A DNA stretch of 64,000 bases from Brevibacterium sp. XM4083 (lineage in GTDB: Bacteria > Actinomycetota > Actinomycetes > Actinomycetales > Brevibacteriaceae). The notes beneath the pieces are model-generated. The model was given only the letters and a program-made list of their open reading frames with translations. It made no database searches and had not been told where the DNA came from. A program made the position numbers and the translations under genes. Shown here piece after piece: positions 26,992 to 36,477 of the stretch; the stretch's first letter is position 1; each line of letters starts with the position of its first letter. The stretch covers positions 186,001-250,000 of the forward strand of contig NZ_VFYR02000001.1 in assembly GCF_006489205.2 (NCBI RefSeq), read 5' to 3'.

Positions 26992-28141
26992 GACGCCGGC
27001 CGGGGCCGAGAAGCCGGAAACAGCACAGGCGGAAACAGCACAGGCGGCGGCGAACCGGGGCGACCACAGTGGCGGTGCTGATGGCGCATCGACCGGTGGC
27101 GCCGCTGACCACCCGGGCGGCCGCGACACGGGAGTCACGGCCCGCATCGTGACGAAGCTCGCCAACGGGTGGAACTGGCTCGAGGAGATGCTCACGGGCC
27201 GCTACCACGCGACCTACGGCCTCGCCGTCACCCGCATCCTCATCGGGGTGACGGGGCTCGGGCTCATCCTCACGAACTTCGCGGCCCGCAACTATGCGTT
27301 CGGCGTCGGGGCGGCCTGGAACGGCGAGATCGCCGAACCGCAGAGCGACTTCCCGAACATCTGGCTGTTCTCCCTCTTCCACCGCGCAGTGACGAACCCG
27401 CCGCTGTTCACGGCGATGATCATCGGCCTCGCCGTGCTCGCCGTGACGATCATCCTCGGCTGGCGCACCCGCATCATCCTGCCGTTCTACCTCGTCGCCT
27501 GGGTGAGCTTCATCGAGCTCAACGACAGTGCCGGGGACCAGGGCGACAACGCCTACCGGATCTTCCTCATCGCGCTCCTCTTCGCCGACACGACGCGACG
27601 CTGGTCCCTCGACTCCCGCCGCCACCGGAAGCGCTTCGGCATGCTCCCGGCAGCCGCCGACGGCCCGTGGATCCTCATCATGGCCAACAACCTCGCGATC
27701 GTCGTGCTCGCCTTCCAGGTCTGCGCGATCTACATGTCCGGCGGACTCTACAAGGCCGGCGGCCAGGCCTGGCAGCACGGGTACGCCGTCTACAACCCGC
27801 TGCAGACCCTCCAGTTCGGCACCTGGCCGGTGCTCTCCGACCTCGTCACCGCGTGGGGTCCCGGTGTCGTCATCATCTCGTGGGGGTCGATCCTCTTCCA
27901 GTGCGCCTTCCCGTTCATGCTCTTCAACCGCTACACGAGGGTCGTCGCGCTCCTCGGCATCCTCTCGTTCCACCTCGGCATCGCCCTCCTCATGGGCCTG
28001 CCGTGGTTCTCGCTGACGATGATCGCCGTCGACGCGATCTTCATCAAGGACAGCAGCTACGAGAAGCTCAGCGCACTCCTGCGACGCTGGTGGTCATCGA
28101 CGGGCATCGGCTCCCGGAGTGCTGCCGGGCAGACCGGCTGA
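26981..28141 (+). CDS. HTTM (gamma-carboxylase-like) multi-pass membrane protein
   Basis: A 386-residue integral membrane protein resembling the HTTM domain shared with vitamin K-dependent gamma-carboxylase and SdpB. A disordered N-terminus with a duplicated AETAQ element leads into about eight hydrophobic helices starting near residue 75 (RYHATYGLAVTRILIGVTGL). Loops contain GWRTRIILPFYL, NDSAGDQGDNAYRIFLIALLFADTTRRWSLD and YMSGGLYKAGGQAWQHGYAVY, the best conserved parts of the family. The GTG start at 26981 overlaps the DUF5819 stop. Carboxylase activity is not claimed. In bacilli the related SdpB matures a peptide toxin, but no toxin-like peptide gene is visible here. Confidence 0.78.
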   Translation: MSSETPAGAEKPETAQAETAQAAANRGDHSGGADGASTGGAADHPGGRDTGVTARIVTKLANGWNWLEEMLTGRYHATYGLAVTRILIGVTGLGLILTNFAARNYAFGVGAAWNGEIAEPQSDFPNIWLFSLFHRAVTNPPLFTAMIIGLAVLAVTIILGWRTRIILPFYLVAWVSFIELNDSAGDQGDNAYRIFLIALLFADTTRRWSLDSRRHRKRFGMLPAAADGPWILIMANNLAIVVLAFQVCAIYMSGGLYKAGGQAWQHGYAVYNPLQTLQFGTWPVLSDLVTAWGPGVVIISWGSILFQCAFPFMLFNRYTRVVALLGILSFHLGIALLMGLPWFSLTMIAVDAIFIKDSSYEKLSALLRRWWSSTGIGSRSAAGQTG

Positions 28142-28149
28142 GCGCCGCG

Positions 28150-28215
28150 GACGACAGACGCGCCGCGACAACAGACGCGACCCGACCACAGACGCGACTC
28201 GACCACAGACGCGAC
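28150..28215. repeat. Short tandem repeats (ACAGACGCGAC) after the HTTM gene
   Basis: ACAGACGCG occurs four times in about 65 bp with a period near 18 bp, immediately before the terminator hairpin. Confidence 0.65.
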
Positions 28216-28246
28216 GAGGGGGCGACCGGTTCGGTCGCCCCCTCGT
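28214..28246. terminator. Perfect 15-bp hairpin between HTTM gene and clpB
   Basis: The arms 28214-28228 and 28232-28246 are fully complementary with a GTT loop. It lies between two convergent genes and can act in both directions. Confidence 0.85.
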
Positions 28247-28256
28247 GCTTGTGCGG

Positions 28257-30863
28257 TCACTTCTTCGCGTGCAGCTCCAGACCCGTCGTGTCGGCGTGCA
28301 CCGGCATCGTCACCTCGACGGTGTCACCGTCCTGGACGTCACCGGCGAGCATCGCACGGGCGAGCTTGTCGCCGATCTCGCGCTGCACGAGGCGACGCAG
28401 CGGACGCGCACCGTAGGCGGGATCGTAGCCTTCGAGCGCCAGCCAGTCCTTCGCCTCCTGTGTGACGTCGAGCGTGATCCGGCGGTCGGCCAGACGCTTG
28501 TCCATGCTCTTGATCTGCAGGTCGACGATCGAGGTCAGCTCGTCGTTGCTCAGCGCATCGAAGAGCACGATGTCGTCGAGGCGGTTGAGGAACTCGGGCT
28601 TGAACGCCGAGGCGACGACGTCCATGACCGCATCCTTCTGCTCCTGCTCGGTCATCGCCTGATCGACGAGGAACTGCGAACCGAGGTTCGAGGTGAGGAT
28701 GAGGATCGTGTTCCGGAAGTCGACCGTGCGGCCCTGACCATCCGTGAGACGACCGTCATCGAGCACCTGCAGGAGGATGTCGAAGACGCTCGGGTGCGCC
28801 TTCTCCACCTCGTCGAGGAGGACGACGGAGTACGGCCGCCGGCGCACCGCCTCGGTGAGCTGTCCGCCCTCGTCGTAGCCGACGTAGCCGGGAGGCGCAC
28901 CGACGAGCCGCGAGACGGTGTGCTTCTCGCCGTACTCGCTCATGTCGATGCGGATGAGGGCCTTCTCGTCGTCGAAGAGGAAGTCGGCCAGCGACTTCGC
29001 GAGCTCCGTCTTGCCGACACCCGTGGGGCCGAGGAAGAGGAACGAACCGGTCGGGCGATCCGGGTCGGAGACTCCGGCCCGGGACCGGCGGATCGCATCG
29101 GAGACCGCGGCGACCGCGTCCTTCTGCCCGATGAGCCGCTTGCCCAGCTCGTTCTCGGCGCCGAGGAGCTTCTCGACCTCGCCCTGCATGAGGCGTCCGG
29201 CGGGGATGCCGGTCCACGAGGCGACGACCTCGGCGATGTCGTTGGCCGTGACCTTGTCGCTGACCATCGGATCCGAGCTCTGCCCGGCATCGGCTTCGGC
29301 CTCTTCGGCCTCGGCCTCGGCGATCTCCTTCTGCACCGCGGGGATCTCCCCGTAGAGCAGGCGTGACGCCGTTTCGAGGTCGGTGTCGCGCTGAGCCTTC
29401 TCGGCCTGCGACCGCAACTCGTCGAGCTTCGTCTTCAGCTCACCGACCCGGTTGAGGCCGGCTCGCTGGGACTCCCACGTCGCCTCGAGGGCACGGAGGT
29501 TCTCCTCCTTGTCGGCGAGGTCGGCGCGCAGATTGCTCAGGCGCTCCTGCGAGGCGGAGTCCGTCTCCTTCGACAGCGCCATCTCCTCCATCTTCAGGCG
29601 GTCGACCGAGCGACGCAGCTCATCGATCTCCGCCGGGGCGGAGTCGATCTCCATGCGCAGTCGGCTGGCCGCCTCGTCGACGAGGTCGATCGCCTTGTCC
29701 GGCAGCTGACGGCCGGTGATGTACCGGTTCGACAGACCTGCCGCGGCGACGAGCGCGCCGTCGTTGATCGAGACCTTGTGGTGGGCCTCGTAGCGCTCCT
29801 TGAGACCGCGGAGGATCGCGATCGTGTCCTCGACGCTCGGCTCCCCGACGTAGACCTGCTGGAAGCGACGCTCGAGCGCCGGGTCCTTCTCGATGTTCTC
29901 GCGGTACTCGTCGAGCGTCGTCGCGCCGATGAGCCGCAGCTCACCGCGGGCGAGCATCGGCTTGAGCATGTTGCCGGCGTCCATCGAGGAGTCGCCGCCG
30001 GCACCGGCGCCGACGATCGTGTGGAGCTCGTCGATGAACGTGATGATCTGGCCGTCGGCGTTCTTGATCTCCTCGAGCACCGCCTTGAGCCTCTCCTCGA
30101 ACTCACCGCGGTACTTTGCGCCGGCCACCATGGCCGAGAGGTCGAGGCTGATGAGCGTCTTGTCCCGCAGCGATTCCGGCACGTCGCCGGCGACGATGCG
30201 CTGGGCCAGACCCTCGACGACGGCCGTCTTGCCGACTCCGGGCTCACCGATGAGGACGGGGTTGTTCTTCGTCCGGCGGGAGAGCACCTGGATGACGCGA
30301 CGGACTTCCTTGTCGCGGCCGATGACGGGATCGAGCTTGCCCTCGCGCGCGGCGGCGGTGAGGTCGATGCCGAACTTCTCGAGCGACTGCATCGTGTCCT
30401 CGGGGTTCTCCGAGGTCACCTTCTTGCCCCCGCGCAGCTCCGGCAGAGCAGCGAGCAGGGCGTCACGGCTGGCGCCGTTGGCGCGCAGCGCATCGCCGGA
30501 GCCGTCATGGCCGCCGGCGGCGGCGAGCAGCAGATGCTCGGTCGAGACGTACTGGTCTCCGAGCGAGGTCATCTCCTCCTGCGCCTGGTTCATCAGCTCG
30601 AGCGCGGCTCGGGACAGGCTCGGCTGCGCCACGGACTGTCCGCTCACGGTGGGGAAGCCGCCGATCACGGCGGCCACCGCGGTGAGCACGGTGTTGCGGT
30701 CAGCGCCGACCTTCGCCAGGAGGTTCGAGGCGAGAGAATCGGGCTGTTCGAGCAGGGCGGCCACGATGTGGGCCGGCTCGACCTGGTTGTTGTGGCGGGC
30801 AACGACGTCGTTGACTGCCGTCTGCAGCGCCTCTCGTGATTTGGTGGTCATCTGTGCGTCCAT
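28257..30863 (-). CDS. clpB: ATP-dependent chaperone ClpB
   Basis: The Hsp100 disaggregase that works with DnaK to rescue aggregated proteins. The 868-residue protein has the N-terminal Clp repeat domain ([21 protein letters not shown] onward), Walker A1 GEPGVGKT near residue 206, a coiled middle domain (about 400-520) that distinguishes ClpB from ClpA/ClpC, Walker A2 GPTGVGKT near 611, and the C-terminal D2-small domain. The start at 30863 is chosen because GAGGAG lies 6 nt upstream; the upstream frame to 30965 runs through the operator. A perfect HAIR-type inverted repeat sits about 55 bp upstream, so heat-shock repression by HspR is likely. Confidence 0.96.
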   Translation of the reverse strand: MDAQMTTKSREALQTAVNDVVARHNNQVEPAHIVAALLEQPDSLASNLLAKVGADRNTVLTAVAAVIGGFPTVSGQSVAQPSLSRAALELMNQAQEEMTSLGDQYVSTEHLLLAAAGGHDGSGDALRANGASRDALLAALPELRGGKKVTSENPEDTMQSLEKFGIDLTAAAREGKLDPVIGRDKEVRRVIQVLSRRTKNNPVLIGEPGVGKTAVVEGLAQRIVAGDVPESLRDKTLISLDLSAMVAGAKYRGEFEERLKAVLEEIKNADGQIITFIDELHTIVGAGAGGDSSMDAGNMLKPMLARGELRLIGATTLDEYRENIEKDPALERRFQQVYVGEPSVEDTIAILRGLKERYEAHHKVSINDGALVAAAGLSNRYITGRQLPDKAIDLVDEAASRLRMEIDSAPAEIDELRRSVDRLKMEEMALSKETDSASQERLSNLRADLADKEENLRALEATWESQRAGLNRVGELKTKLDELRSQAEKAQRDTDLETASRLLYGEIPAVQKEIAEAEAEEAEADAGQSSDPMVSDKVTANDIAEVVASWTGIPAGRLMQGEVEKLLGAENELGKRLIGQKDAVAAVSDAIRRSRAGVSDPDRPTGSFLFLGPTGVGKTELAKSLADFLFDDEKALIRIDMSEYGEKHTVSRLVGAPPGYVGYDEGGQLTEAVRRRPYSVVLLDEVEKAHPSVFDILLQVLDDGRLTDGQGRTVDFRNTILILTSNLGSQFLVDQAMTEQEQKDAVMDVVASAFKPEFLNRLDDIVLFDALSNDELTSIVDLQIKSMDKRLADRRITLDVTQEAKDWLALEGYDPAYGARPLRRLVQREIGDKLARAMLAGDVQDGDTVEVTMPVHADTTGLELHAKK

Positions 30864-30915
30864 GCGCATCTCCTCAACAGTGGTGGATTGTGCTTCTCTC
30901 TGGTGCAACGCCTCC

Positions 30916-30942
30916 AAAGTTGAGTCTATTCCACTCAACTTT
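30916..30942. promoter_or_regulatory. HAIR-type HspR operator upstream of clpB
   Basis: The 10-bp arms AAAGTTGAGT and ACTCAACTTT are perfectly complementary around a 7-bp spacer. This matches the HspR-associated inverted repeat TTGAGT-N7-ACTCAA. A TAGACT -10-like hexamer on the minus strand (30923-30928) overlaps the operator, so bound repressor would block the promoter. Confidence 0.88.
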
Positions 30943-31002
30943 GATTTTCGAGGGTGAATTCGCACAAGCGGTCATGTCAGGGGTCCCACGCCTCCGTCCA
31001 GG

Positions 31003-32583
31003 TCATGACTGCAGCACCGCCTGCAGGTCGAAGCGCCGCAGCACCTTGTCCGCCGCCTCCGGGTCGATGCCGCGTTCGCGGCGGGCCCGGAGCACCTCAT
31101 CGCGGGCGGCCTGCATCGCCCGCTTCTGCACGGCGAGGAGCCGCTGGCGGTTCTCCTTGAACTCGGTCGCCTTCTCCGCACTCACCTGGTCATCGGGAGT
31201 GCCGAGGAGCTGGGTGCGCAGCGTCCTGAATCGGGTCCGCAGCGCCTCGGCGACATCGTCGGGCAGGTCGTCATCGGACTGGATCTGCCTGATCGCCGCG
31301 GCGTACGCGCGCTTCGCGATCTCCTCGGTCTGCCGTCTCTCCTTCTCTGCCTCGTCGTCGATGCCGAGGGCCCCGACGACGGCCGGGAACGTCAGGCCCG
31401 CAAGGACGAGGGTGACGAGGAGGACGACGGCGGCGGCGACGAGGATGTAGGGGCGGCCGGGGAACGGCTCGCCGGTGTCGGTCAGCTGCGGAATCGACAG
31501 GGCCAGGGCGATCGTCGCCAGCCCGCGCATCCCGCCCCAGGTCATGAGCACCGAGTCGCGGACGTTGAGCGGGGCCGCATCCGGATCCTCCTCCCGGGTG
31601 CGCTTGCTGATGAGCAGCATCGAGAGCAGGAGCCAGACGAAGCGCACGACGATGATGACCGCGGCGATCGCCAGCCCGATGAGCACGGCGCGCCCGAGGT
31701 CGGAGCTCTCGGTCTCGATGACGACGCGGAGGTCGAGGCCGATGAGGCCGAACGCGATGCCGGTGATGAGCATCTCGAGGACCTGCCACGTCGTGGCCTG
31801 CGTGACGCGTTCGGCGGAGTTGCCCTCGACGTCGCGCCGGCGGACCTCGAGCGCGGCGACGACGACGGCGATGACGCCGCTGGCGTGGAAGTGCTCGGCC
31901 AGGAGGTAGACGCCGAAGGGGAGGACGAGGAGGAGGGAGGAGCGGGCGATGGTGTGATCGATCCGCTCCATCACCCACCACGCGACGAAGACGACGAGCC
32001 AGCCGATGGCGATCGCGATGACCGCGGAGAGGACGAAGGCGACGGCGAGGCTGCCGAAGTCGACGTCCGTGTCGGCGAGGGCGGCGGCCATCGCGGTCTG
32101 GAAGATGACGAGGGAGGCGGCGTCGTTGAACAGGCCCTCGCTCTGCAGGGTGCTCATGATCCGGCGCGGGATCGACACGGTGCCGGCGACCGCGTCGACG
32201 GCGACGGGGTCCGGTGGGGCGAGCATCGCGCCGAGGGCGATGGCCGCGGCGATCGTGATCCCGGGGATGAGGAGGAGCGCGGACCCGGCGACGGCGGCGA
32301 CCGTGACGCCGACGAGGGCGATGGCCATGCCGAGGATCGTCCGCCACCGGATCGCGAAGAGCGCCCACGAGGTCTTCTGCGCGGCCGCGAAGAGCAGCGG
32401 CGGGAGGAAGAGGGGGAGGATGAGCTCGGGGTCGATCGTGACGTCGGCGAAGGTGGGGATGAACGCGCCGATGATGCCGACGACGACCATGAGCGCCGGC
32501 CAGGGCAGACGGAGCCGCTGTCCGATGCCGACGACGATGCTCGTCGCCGCGCCGAAGCCGATGACCATGAGCAGAGTCGTCAT
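31003..32583 (-). CDS. Na+/H+ antiporter, CPA1 (NhaP/NHE) family
   Basis: A 526-residue membrane antiporter exchanging cytoplasmic Na+ (or K+) for protons. About 12 hydrophobic segments occupy residues 1-410. The ion-site signature ALGAMLAPPDPVAVDAV near residue 125 and the NDAASLVIFQTA helix near 160 are typical of CPA1. The family helix LMTWGGMRGLATIALAL is near 345. The C-terminal 110 residues are a charged, coiled-coil-like cytoplasmic domain (KENRQRLLAVQKRAMQAARDEVLRARRERG). The start at 32583 has AGGAGG 6 nt upstream; the ATG at 32589 is too close to it. A TACAAT -10 box is found at 32650. Confidence 0.9.
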   Translation of the reverse strand: MTTLLMVIGFGAATSIVVGIGQRLRLPWPALMVVVGIIGAFIPTFADVTIDPELILPLFLPPLLFAAAQKTSWALFAIRWRTILGMAIALVGVTVAAVAGSALLLIPGITIAAAIALGAMLAPPDPVAVDAVAGTVSIPRRIMSTLQSEGLFNDAASLVIFQTAMAAALADTDVDFGSLAVAFVLSAVIAIAIGWLVVFVAWWVMERIDHTIARSSLLLVLPFGVYLLAEHFHASGVIAVVVAALEVRRRDVEGNSAERVTQATTWQVLEMLITGIAFGLIGLDLRVVIETESSDLGRAVLIGLAIAAVIIVVRFVWLLLSMLLISKRTREEDPDAAPLNVRDSVLMTWGGMRGLATIALALSIPQLTDTGEPFPGRPYILVAAAVVLLVTLVLAGLTFPAVVGALGIDDEAEKERRQTEEIAKRAYAAAIRQIQSDDDLPDDVAEALRTRFRTLRTQLLGTPDDQVSAEKATEFKENRQRLLAVQKRAMQAARDEVLRARRERGIDPEAADKVLRRFDLQAVLQS

Positions 32584-32649
32584 CGGCATCCTCCTGTGGC
32601 GGCGTGTGCGAGCAGGCTGTTCGCACAGGTTTCGGTTGCGACAGTGCCC

Positions 32650-32655
32650 ATTGTA
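32650..32655 (-). promoter_or_regulatory. Candidate -10 box (TACAAT) of the antiporter gene
   Basis: TACAAT on the minus strand, about 65 bp upstream of the antiporter start; a near-consensus -10 element. Confidence 0.5.
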
Positions 32656-32774
32656 GGCTCGCGCTCACCGCTTGAGACGAGTTCGGTTGAGGAAATTGCG
32701 GCGCCGAGGCGGGGCCGGGGTGTCGTGGGCCGGTGCCGGCCGTGGCAAGTCGCGGATGCGGATCGACCATGTGG

Positions 32775-32812
32775 GCATCCGCGCGGATGCGGCCGCCGGC
32801 GTCGGCTACAGT
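32775..32812 (+). promoter_or_regulatory. 16-bp palindrome and TACAGT -10 box upstream of the epimerase gene
   Basis: GCATCCGCGCGGATGC at 32775-32790 is a perfect palindrome, with an extra CGGATGC copy about 20 bp before it. TACAGT at 32807-32812 fits a -10 box, which places the palindrome at the -35 region where a repressor or activator could bind (inference). Confidence 0.4.
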
Positions 32813-32869
32813 GGCATTAGCAGGGCGGCGCACAGCGTGCGGGAGAGCGGTTGAAGGGAAGGAGCAGCG

Positions 32870-33832
32870 GTGGCGATAGTGGTGACCGGCGCGAGCGGCT
32901 TCATCGGCGGAGCCATCGCTCGCGCCCTGGCGACCCGTGACGAGACGGTCTATGCGCTCTGCCGCCGCGACCCGGAGATCCCCGGGGTCAACTTCCACGA
33001 GTGGGACATCAGGCTGCCGGCCCCGACCGCGGTGCAGTCGCTGGCGAAGTCCGTCACCGCCGTCTTCCACTGCGCCGGACTCACCGATGTCACTGCGGCC
33101 TACGACGACTTCTACGATGTCCGGGTGACCGGCACGCGCCACGTCCTCGACGCCTTCGCCGACTCCCGGATCGTCCACATCTCCTCGACGACGGTCTACT
33201 CGCCGACCCAGCCGCACACCGACCTGTGGGAGGAGGCGGGGCCGCAGGACCCGAGCGAGTACCACGACGACTATGCGAAGACGCATGTGCTCGCCGAACA
33301 GCTGCTCGCCCGCATCCGCCCGGACGCCGCGGTCCTCCGTCCCGCCGCGGTCTACGGCCCGGGCGAGACGATGCTCATGCCCAGCCTCAGCCACTTCGCG
33401 AAGAAGGGCGTTCTCACCCTGCCCGGCGGCGGTCGGCAGAAGATGACGCTGACGGCGATCGACAACCTCGTGCGCGCCGCGCTCGCATGCCTCGACGTGC
33501 CCTCGGCCTCGGGTCCGTTCAACATCGGCGACCCCACTCCGTACCGGCTCAAGGACGCCGTGGCCACGCACTTCGCGCGGATGGGCTATCCGCCGGTCGT
33601 CATCGAGGCGATCGCGAAGGACAAGGCCCTCGTCGCGGCGAAGGTCGGGCTCAAGGTCAAGTCCCTCTTCAAGCGCGGCGACAGCGCCCGGCTCTTCCTC
33701 GTCGAGTACCTGCAGTTCGACCGGACGTACAACCTCTCCCGGCAGCAGCGCGTCCTCGGCATCTCGACGACGCAGTTCCTCACCCCCTCGCGCTTCCAGC
33801 AGGGCCCTGACGCCTCGGACCGGAGCGCCTAG
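32870..33832 (+). CDS. NAD-dependent epimerase/dehydratase family protein
   Basis: An extended SDR of 320 residues. It has the Rossmann motif VTGASGFIGGAIA at residues 5-17, the strand HISSTTVYSP with the active-site Ser/Thr near 110, the catalytic YAKTH (Tyr and, unusually, Lys in YxxK-like spacing) near 137, and the LRPAAVYGPGE substrate-loop motif. It acts on a sugar nucleotide, sterol or other carbonyl substrate; the overall pattern resembles the 3-beta-hydroxysteroid dehydrogenase-like branch. GAAGGAG precedes the GTG at 32870. The last 4 bp overlap the convergent flavoprotein gene. Confidence 0.83.
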   Translation: MAIVVTGASGFIGGAIARALATRDETVYALCRRDPEIPGVNFHEWDIRLPAPTAVQSLAKSVTAVFHCAGLTDVTAAYDDFYDVRVTGTRHVLDAFADSRIVHISSTTVYSPTQPHTDLWEEAGPQDPSEYHDDYAKTHVLAEQLLARIRPDAAVLRPAAVYGPGETMLMPSLSHFAKKGVLTLPGGGRQKMTLTAIDNLVRAALACLDVPSASGPFNIGDPTPYRLKDAVATHFARMGYPPVVIEAIAKDKALVAAKVGLKVKSLFKRGDSARLFLVEYLQFDRTYNLSRQQRVLGISTTQFLTPSRFQQGPDASDRSA

Positions 33833-35496
33833 ACCGACTGAGCCACGGCCCGCCCGGTGCGCAGCCCCGTGAAGATGCACCCGCCGAGGAATGTCCCCTC
33901 GAGCGCGTTGTACCCGTGCATGCCCCCGAAGCCGCTGACCTCACCGGCGGCGAAGAGCCCGGGGATCGGCGCCCCGTCGGCTGCGAGCACCTGACCCTCG
34001 AGGTTCGTCTCGAGCCCGCCGAGGGTCTTGCGTGAGAGGATCCCCAGCCGCACCGCGATGAGCGGGCCGTGCGCGGGATCGAGGATCTCATGCGGTGGGG
34101 CCACCCGCACGATCCGATCGCCGAGGTAGCGGCGGGCTCCGCGGATCGCCTGCACCTGGGGGTCCTTCGAGTAGGGGTTGGCGATCTCCCGGTCCCGGTC
34201 GACGATCTGGGCGACGAGGTGGTCGTGGTCGATGACGGGTCCGCGGGAGCGGGCGTTCATCCCCGCGACGAGCTCCCCAGTCGTGTCCGCGACGACGAAG
34301 TCGGCACCGAAGCGCGTGAACGCCTCGACCGGGGCCGGCGCTGCCGTCGACCGGGCGCGGGCGACGCTCAGCCGCCAGTCCTTGAGCGTGATGTCGGGGT
34401 TCTGCTCGGAGCCCGAGAGCGCGAACTCCTTGGCGATGATCGTCTCGTTGAGGACGAACCACGAGTAGTCGTGACCGGAGCCGAGGATCGCCGCCATCGT
34501 CCGGTTCGTGTCGAAGCCCGGGTAGTTCGGGGCGGGGAAGCGGTTGCCGGCGGCGTCGAACCACAGCGACGACGGCCCCGGGATGATCCGGATCCCGTGG
34601 CCCGGCCAGATGGGATTCCAGTTCTCGATGCCCTCCGTGTACGCCCAGATCCGGTCGCGGTTGATGAGGTTCGCCCCGGCCGCCTGCGCGATGTCGAGCA
34701 TCCGTCCGTCGACGTGGGCGGGCACGCCGGCGAGCAGGTGCGCGGGGAACTCGCCGAGGCGGTCGGTGGGCCAGAAGCGGCGGAGCAGTTCGGCATTGTG
34801 GCCGATCCCGCCGCTGGAGACGATGACGGCGGGAGCGCGGAACTCGAACTCGCCGACCTCCTCGCGGTTCGAGGCCACGCCCCTGGCCGTCGGACTCGGG
34901 GCGAGCACGCGCCCGCGGATGCCGACGACGGCGCCATCGGCGACGACGAGTTCGTCGACCCGGTGGCGGAAGCGCAGGTCGACGAGCCCGCGCTCCTCCG
35001 CGGCCTCGACGGGTTCCCGGAACACCCGCACCACCTCGGGGCCGGTGCCCCACGTGAGGTGGAAGCGGGGCACGGAGTTCCCATGCTCGGAGGCACCGGA
35101 CCCACCGCGCTCGGCCCAGCCGACAAGCGGGGTCAGCCGCAGTCCGAGCCGACGCAGGTAGTCCCGCTTCTCCCCGGCGGCGAACTCGAGATAGGCCTCG
35201 GCCCACGCGCGCGGCCAGCGGTCCTCCGCGCGGTCGAACCCCGCCGAGGCGGCCCAGTCCTGCCGGGCCAGGGCGAGGGAGTCCCGGACGCCGAGGCGGC
35301 GCTGCTCGGGGGAGTCGATGAGGAACAGTCCGCCGAGCGACCAGTGGGCCTGCCCGCCGAGGTTGGCCCGGTTCTCCTGGTCGACGATGAGCACGGACTT
35401 CCCCGCCTGTGTGAGCTCGTGGGCGGCGACGAGTCCGGCGAGGCCGGCGCCGACGACGATCGCATCCGGGGTCGGTGAGGTGGCGGCGGTGCTCAT
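33829..35496 (-). CDS. FAD-binding dehydrogenase (3-ketosteroid-delta1-dehydrogenase-like)
   Basis: A 555-residue flavoprotein of the FAD_binding_2 superfamily. The dinucleotide motif VVGAGLAGLVAAHELTQAGKSVLIVDQ is at the N-terminus (about residues 14-40). A central VSSGGIGHN motif and a C-terminal GLFAAGEVSGFGGMHGYNALEGTFLGGCIFTGLRTG close the FAD site. It groups with actinobacterial FAD-binding dehydrogenases annotated near KsdD, but the Tyr pair and context of true steroid dehydrogenases cannot be confirmed by eye. The substrate is unknown. The start has GAAGGAG 9 nt upstream. It is followed, on the opposite strand, by an SDR epimerase that might act in the same pathway. Confidence 0.83.
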   Translation of the reverse strand: MSTAATSPTPDAIVVGAGLAGLVAAHELTQAGKSVLIVDQENRANLGGQAHWSLGGLFLIDSPEQRRLGVRDSLALARQDWAASAGFDRAEDRWPRAWAEAYLEFAAGEKRDYLRRLGLRLTPLVGWAERGGSGASEHGNSVPRFHLTWGTGPEVVRVFREPVEAAEERGLVDLRFRHRVDELVVADGAVVGIRGRVLAPSPTARGVASNREEVGEFEFRAPAVIVSSGGIGHNAELLRRFWPTDRLGEFPAHLLAGVPAHVDGRMLDIAQAAGANLINRDRIWAYTEGIENWNPIWPGHGIRIIPGPSSLWFDAAGNRFPAPNYPGFDTNRTMAAILGSGHDYSWFVLNETIIAKEFALSGSEQNPDITLKDWRLSVARARSTAAPAPVEAFTRFGADFVVADTTGELVAGMNARSRGPVIDHDHLVAQIVDRDREIANPYSKDPQVQAIRGARRYLGDRIVRVAPPHEILDPAHGPLIAVRLGILSRKTLGGLETNLEGQVLAADGAPIPGLFAAGEVSGFGGMHGYNALEGTFLGGCIFTGLRTGRAVAQSV

Positions 35497-35526
35497 CGGG
35501 CTCGACTCCTTCGTCGGCGGGTGGGG

Positions 35527-36477
35527 TCAGGCGGTCGGCGAACCGTCCGCCTCGTCGAGGATGTCGGACATCCAGGTGATCGCGTCGTCGAACGAGGCGT
35601 CGGTCGTCGTCGGATCGATGATCGGCCGGGTGCCGTCGGCGCTCGGGTAGCTGCCGAGGAAGGTCAGCGACCGGGCAACCCGGTGGACGCCGATGAGGGC
35701 GTCGGAGACCCGGGCCTCGCGGATGTGGCCGAGGAGGTCGATCGAGAACTGGTAGAGGCCGAGGCGGTCGCCGGTCGGGCGCGACTCGATCCGCGACATC
35801 GTGATCCCGCGCGTCGAGAACTGCTCGAGGAGTTCGAGGAGTGCACCGGCCCGGTCGGAGCGCAGGGCCGCGACGACCGTCGTCTTGTCCGCCCCCGTCG
35901 GGTCGGGAATGCGTCCGGGCAGGGTGACGACGACGAAGCGGGTGACGGCGTCCTGGCGGTCGCCGATGTCCTCGGCAATGACGTCGAGGCCGTAGCGCTG
36001 CGCGGCCAGGGCCGGGCACACGGCGGCGATGTAGTCGGCCGCGTCGCCGGCGAGGTCGCGGGCGGCCGCGGCCGTCGAGGACGTCGGAATGTAGACGACG
36101 TCGGGGAAGTGCTCGGCCATGTAGCCGCGCACCTGCGCCTCACCGTGCGGGTGGCTGCCGAAGGAGGTGATCGCGGTCGGGTCGGTGCCCGGGCGCACCG
36201 CGAGGACGAAGCGGACGGGCACGACCACCTCGGCGATGATCTGCAGATCACCGTGCTCGGTGAGCGCGTCGATCGTCGCGGGCACACCGCCTTCGACGGA
36301 GTTCTCGATCGGCACGATCGCGGCTGCGCAGTCGCCGTCGAGGACGGCGTCGAGGGCGGCTGCGGCGCCCCGCATCGGCAGGGTCGTCGCCGTCTCCGTC
36401 TGTCCCAGCTCGCCGAGGTAGCTGAGCAGGGCGGCTTCGGTGAAGGTCGCCTCGGGGCCGAGGTACGCGTACCTCAT
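35527..36477 (-). CDS. pheA: Prephenate dehydratase
   Basis: PheA converts prephenate to phenylpyruvate, the committed step to phenylalanine. The 316-residue monofunctional enzyme starts MRYAYLGPEATFTE and has IVPIENSVEGGV near residue 55, the catalytic-site DAVTRFVVV near 170, and a C-terminal ACT domain (TTVVAALRSDRAGALLELLEQF...) that includes ESRP. The ESRP and GALLELL elements are those linked to phenylalanine feedback inhibition. Its ATG overlaps the glycosyltransferase stop as ATGA, so the two are translationally coupled in the DUF5926-glycosyltransferase-pheA operon. The upstream extension to 36600 is not coding. Confidence 0.94.
   Translation of the reverse strand: MRYAYLGPEATFTEAALLSYLGELGQTETATTLPMRGAAAALDAVLDGDCAAAIVPIENSVEGGVPATIDALTEHGDLQIIAEVVVPVRFVLAVRPGTDPTAITSFGSHPHGEAQVRGYMAEHFPDVVYIPTSSTAAAARDLAGDAADYIAAVCPALAAQRYGLDVIAEDIGDRQDAVTRFVVVTLPGRIPDPTGADKTTVVAALRSDRAGALLELLEQFSTRGITMSRIESRPTGDRLGLYQFSIDLLGHIREARVSDALIGVHRVARSLTFLGSYPSADGTRPIIDPTTTDASFDDAITWMSDILDEADGSPTA

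Noticed and set aside
26981-28141. Functional vitamin K-dependent gamma-carboxylase
   Set aside because: Only the membrane HTTM region is present; the lumenal catalytic part of true carboxylases is missing.
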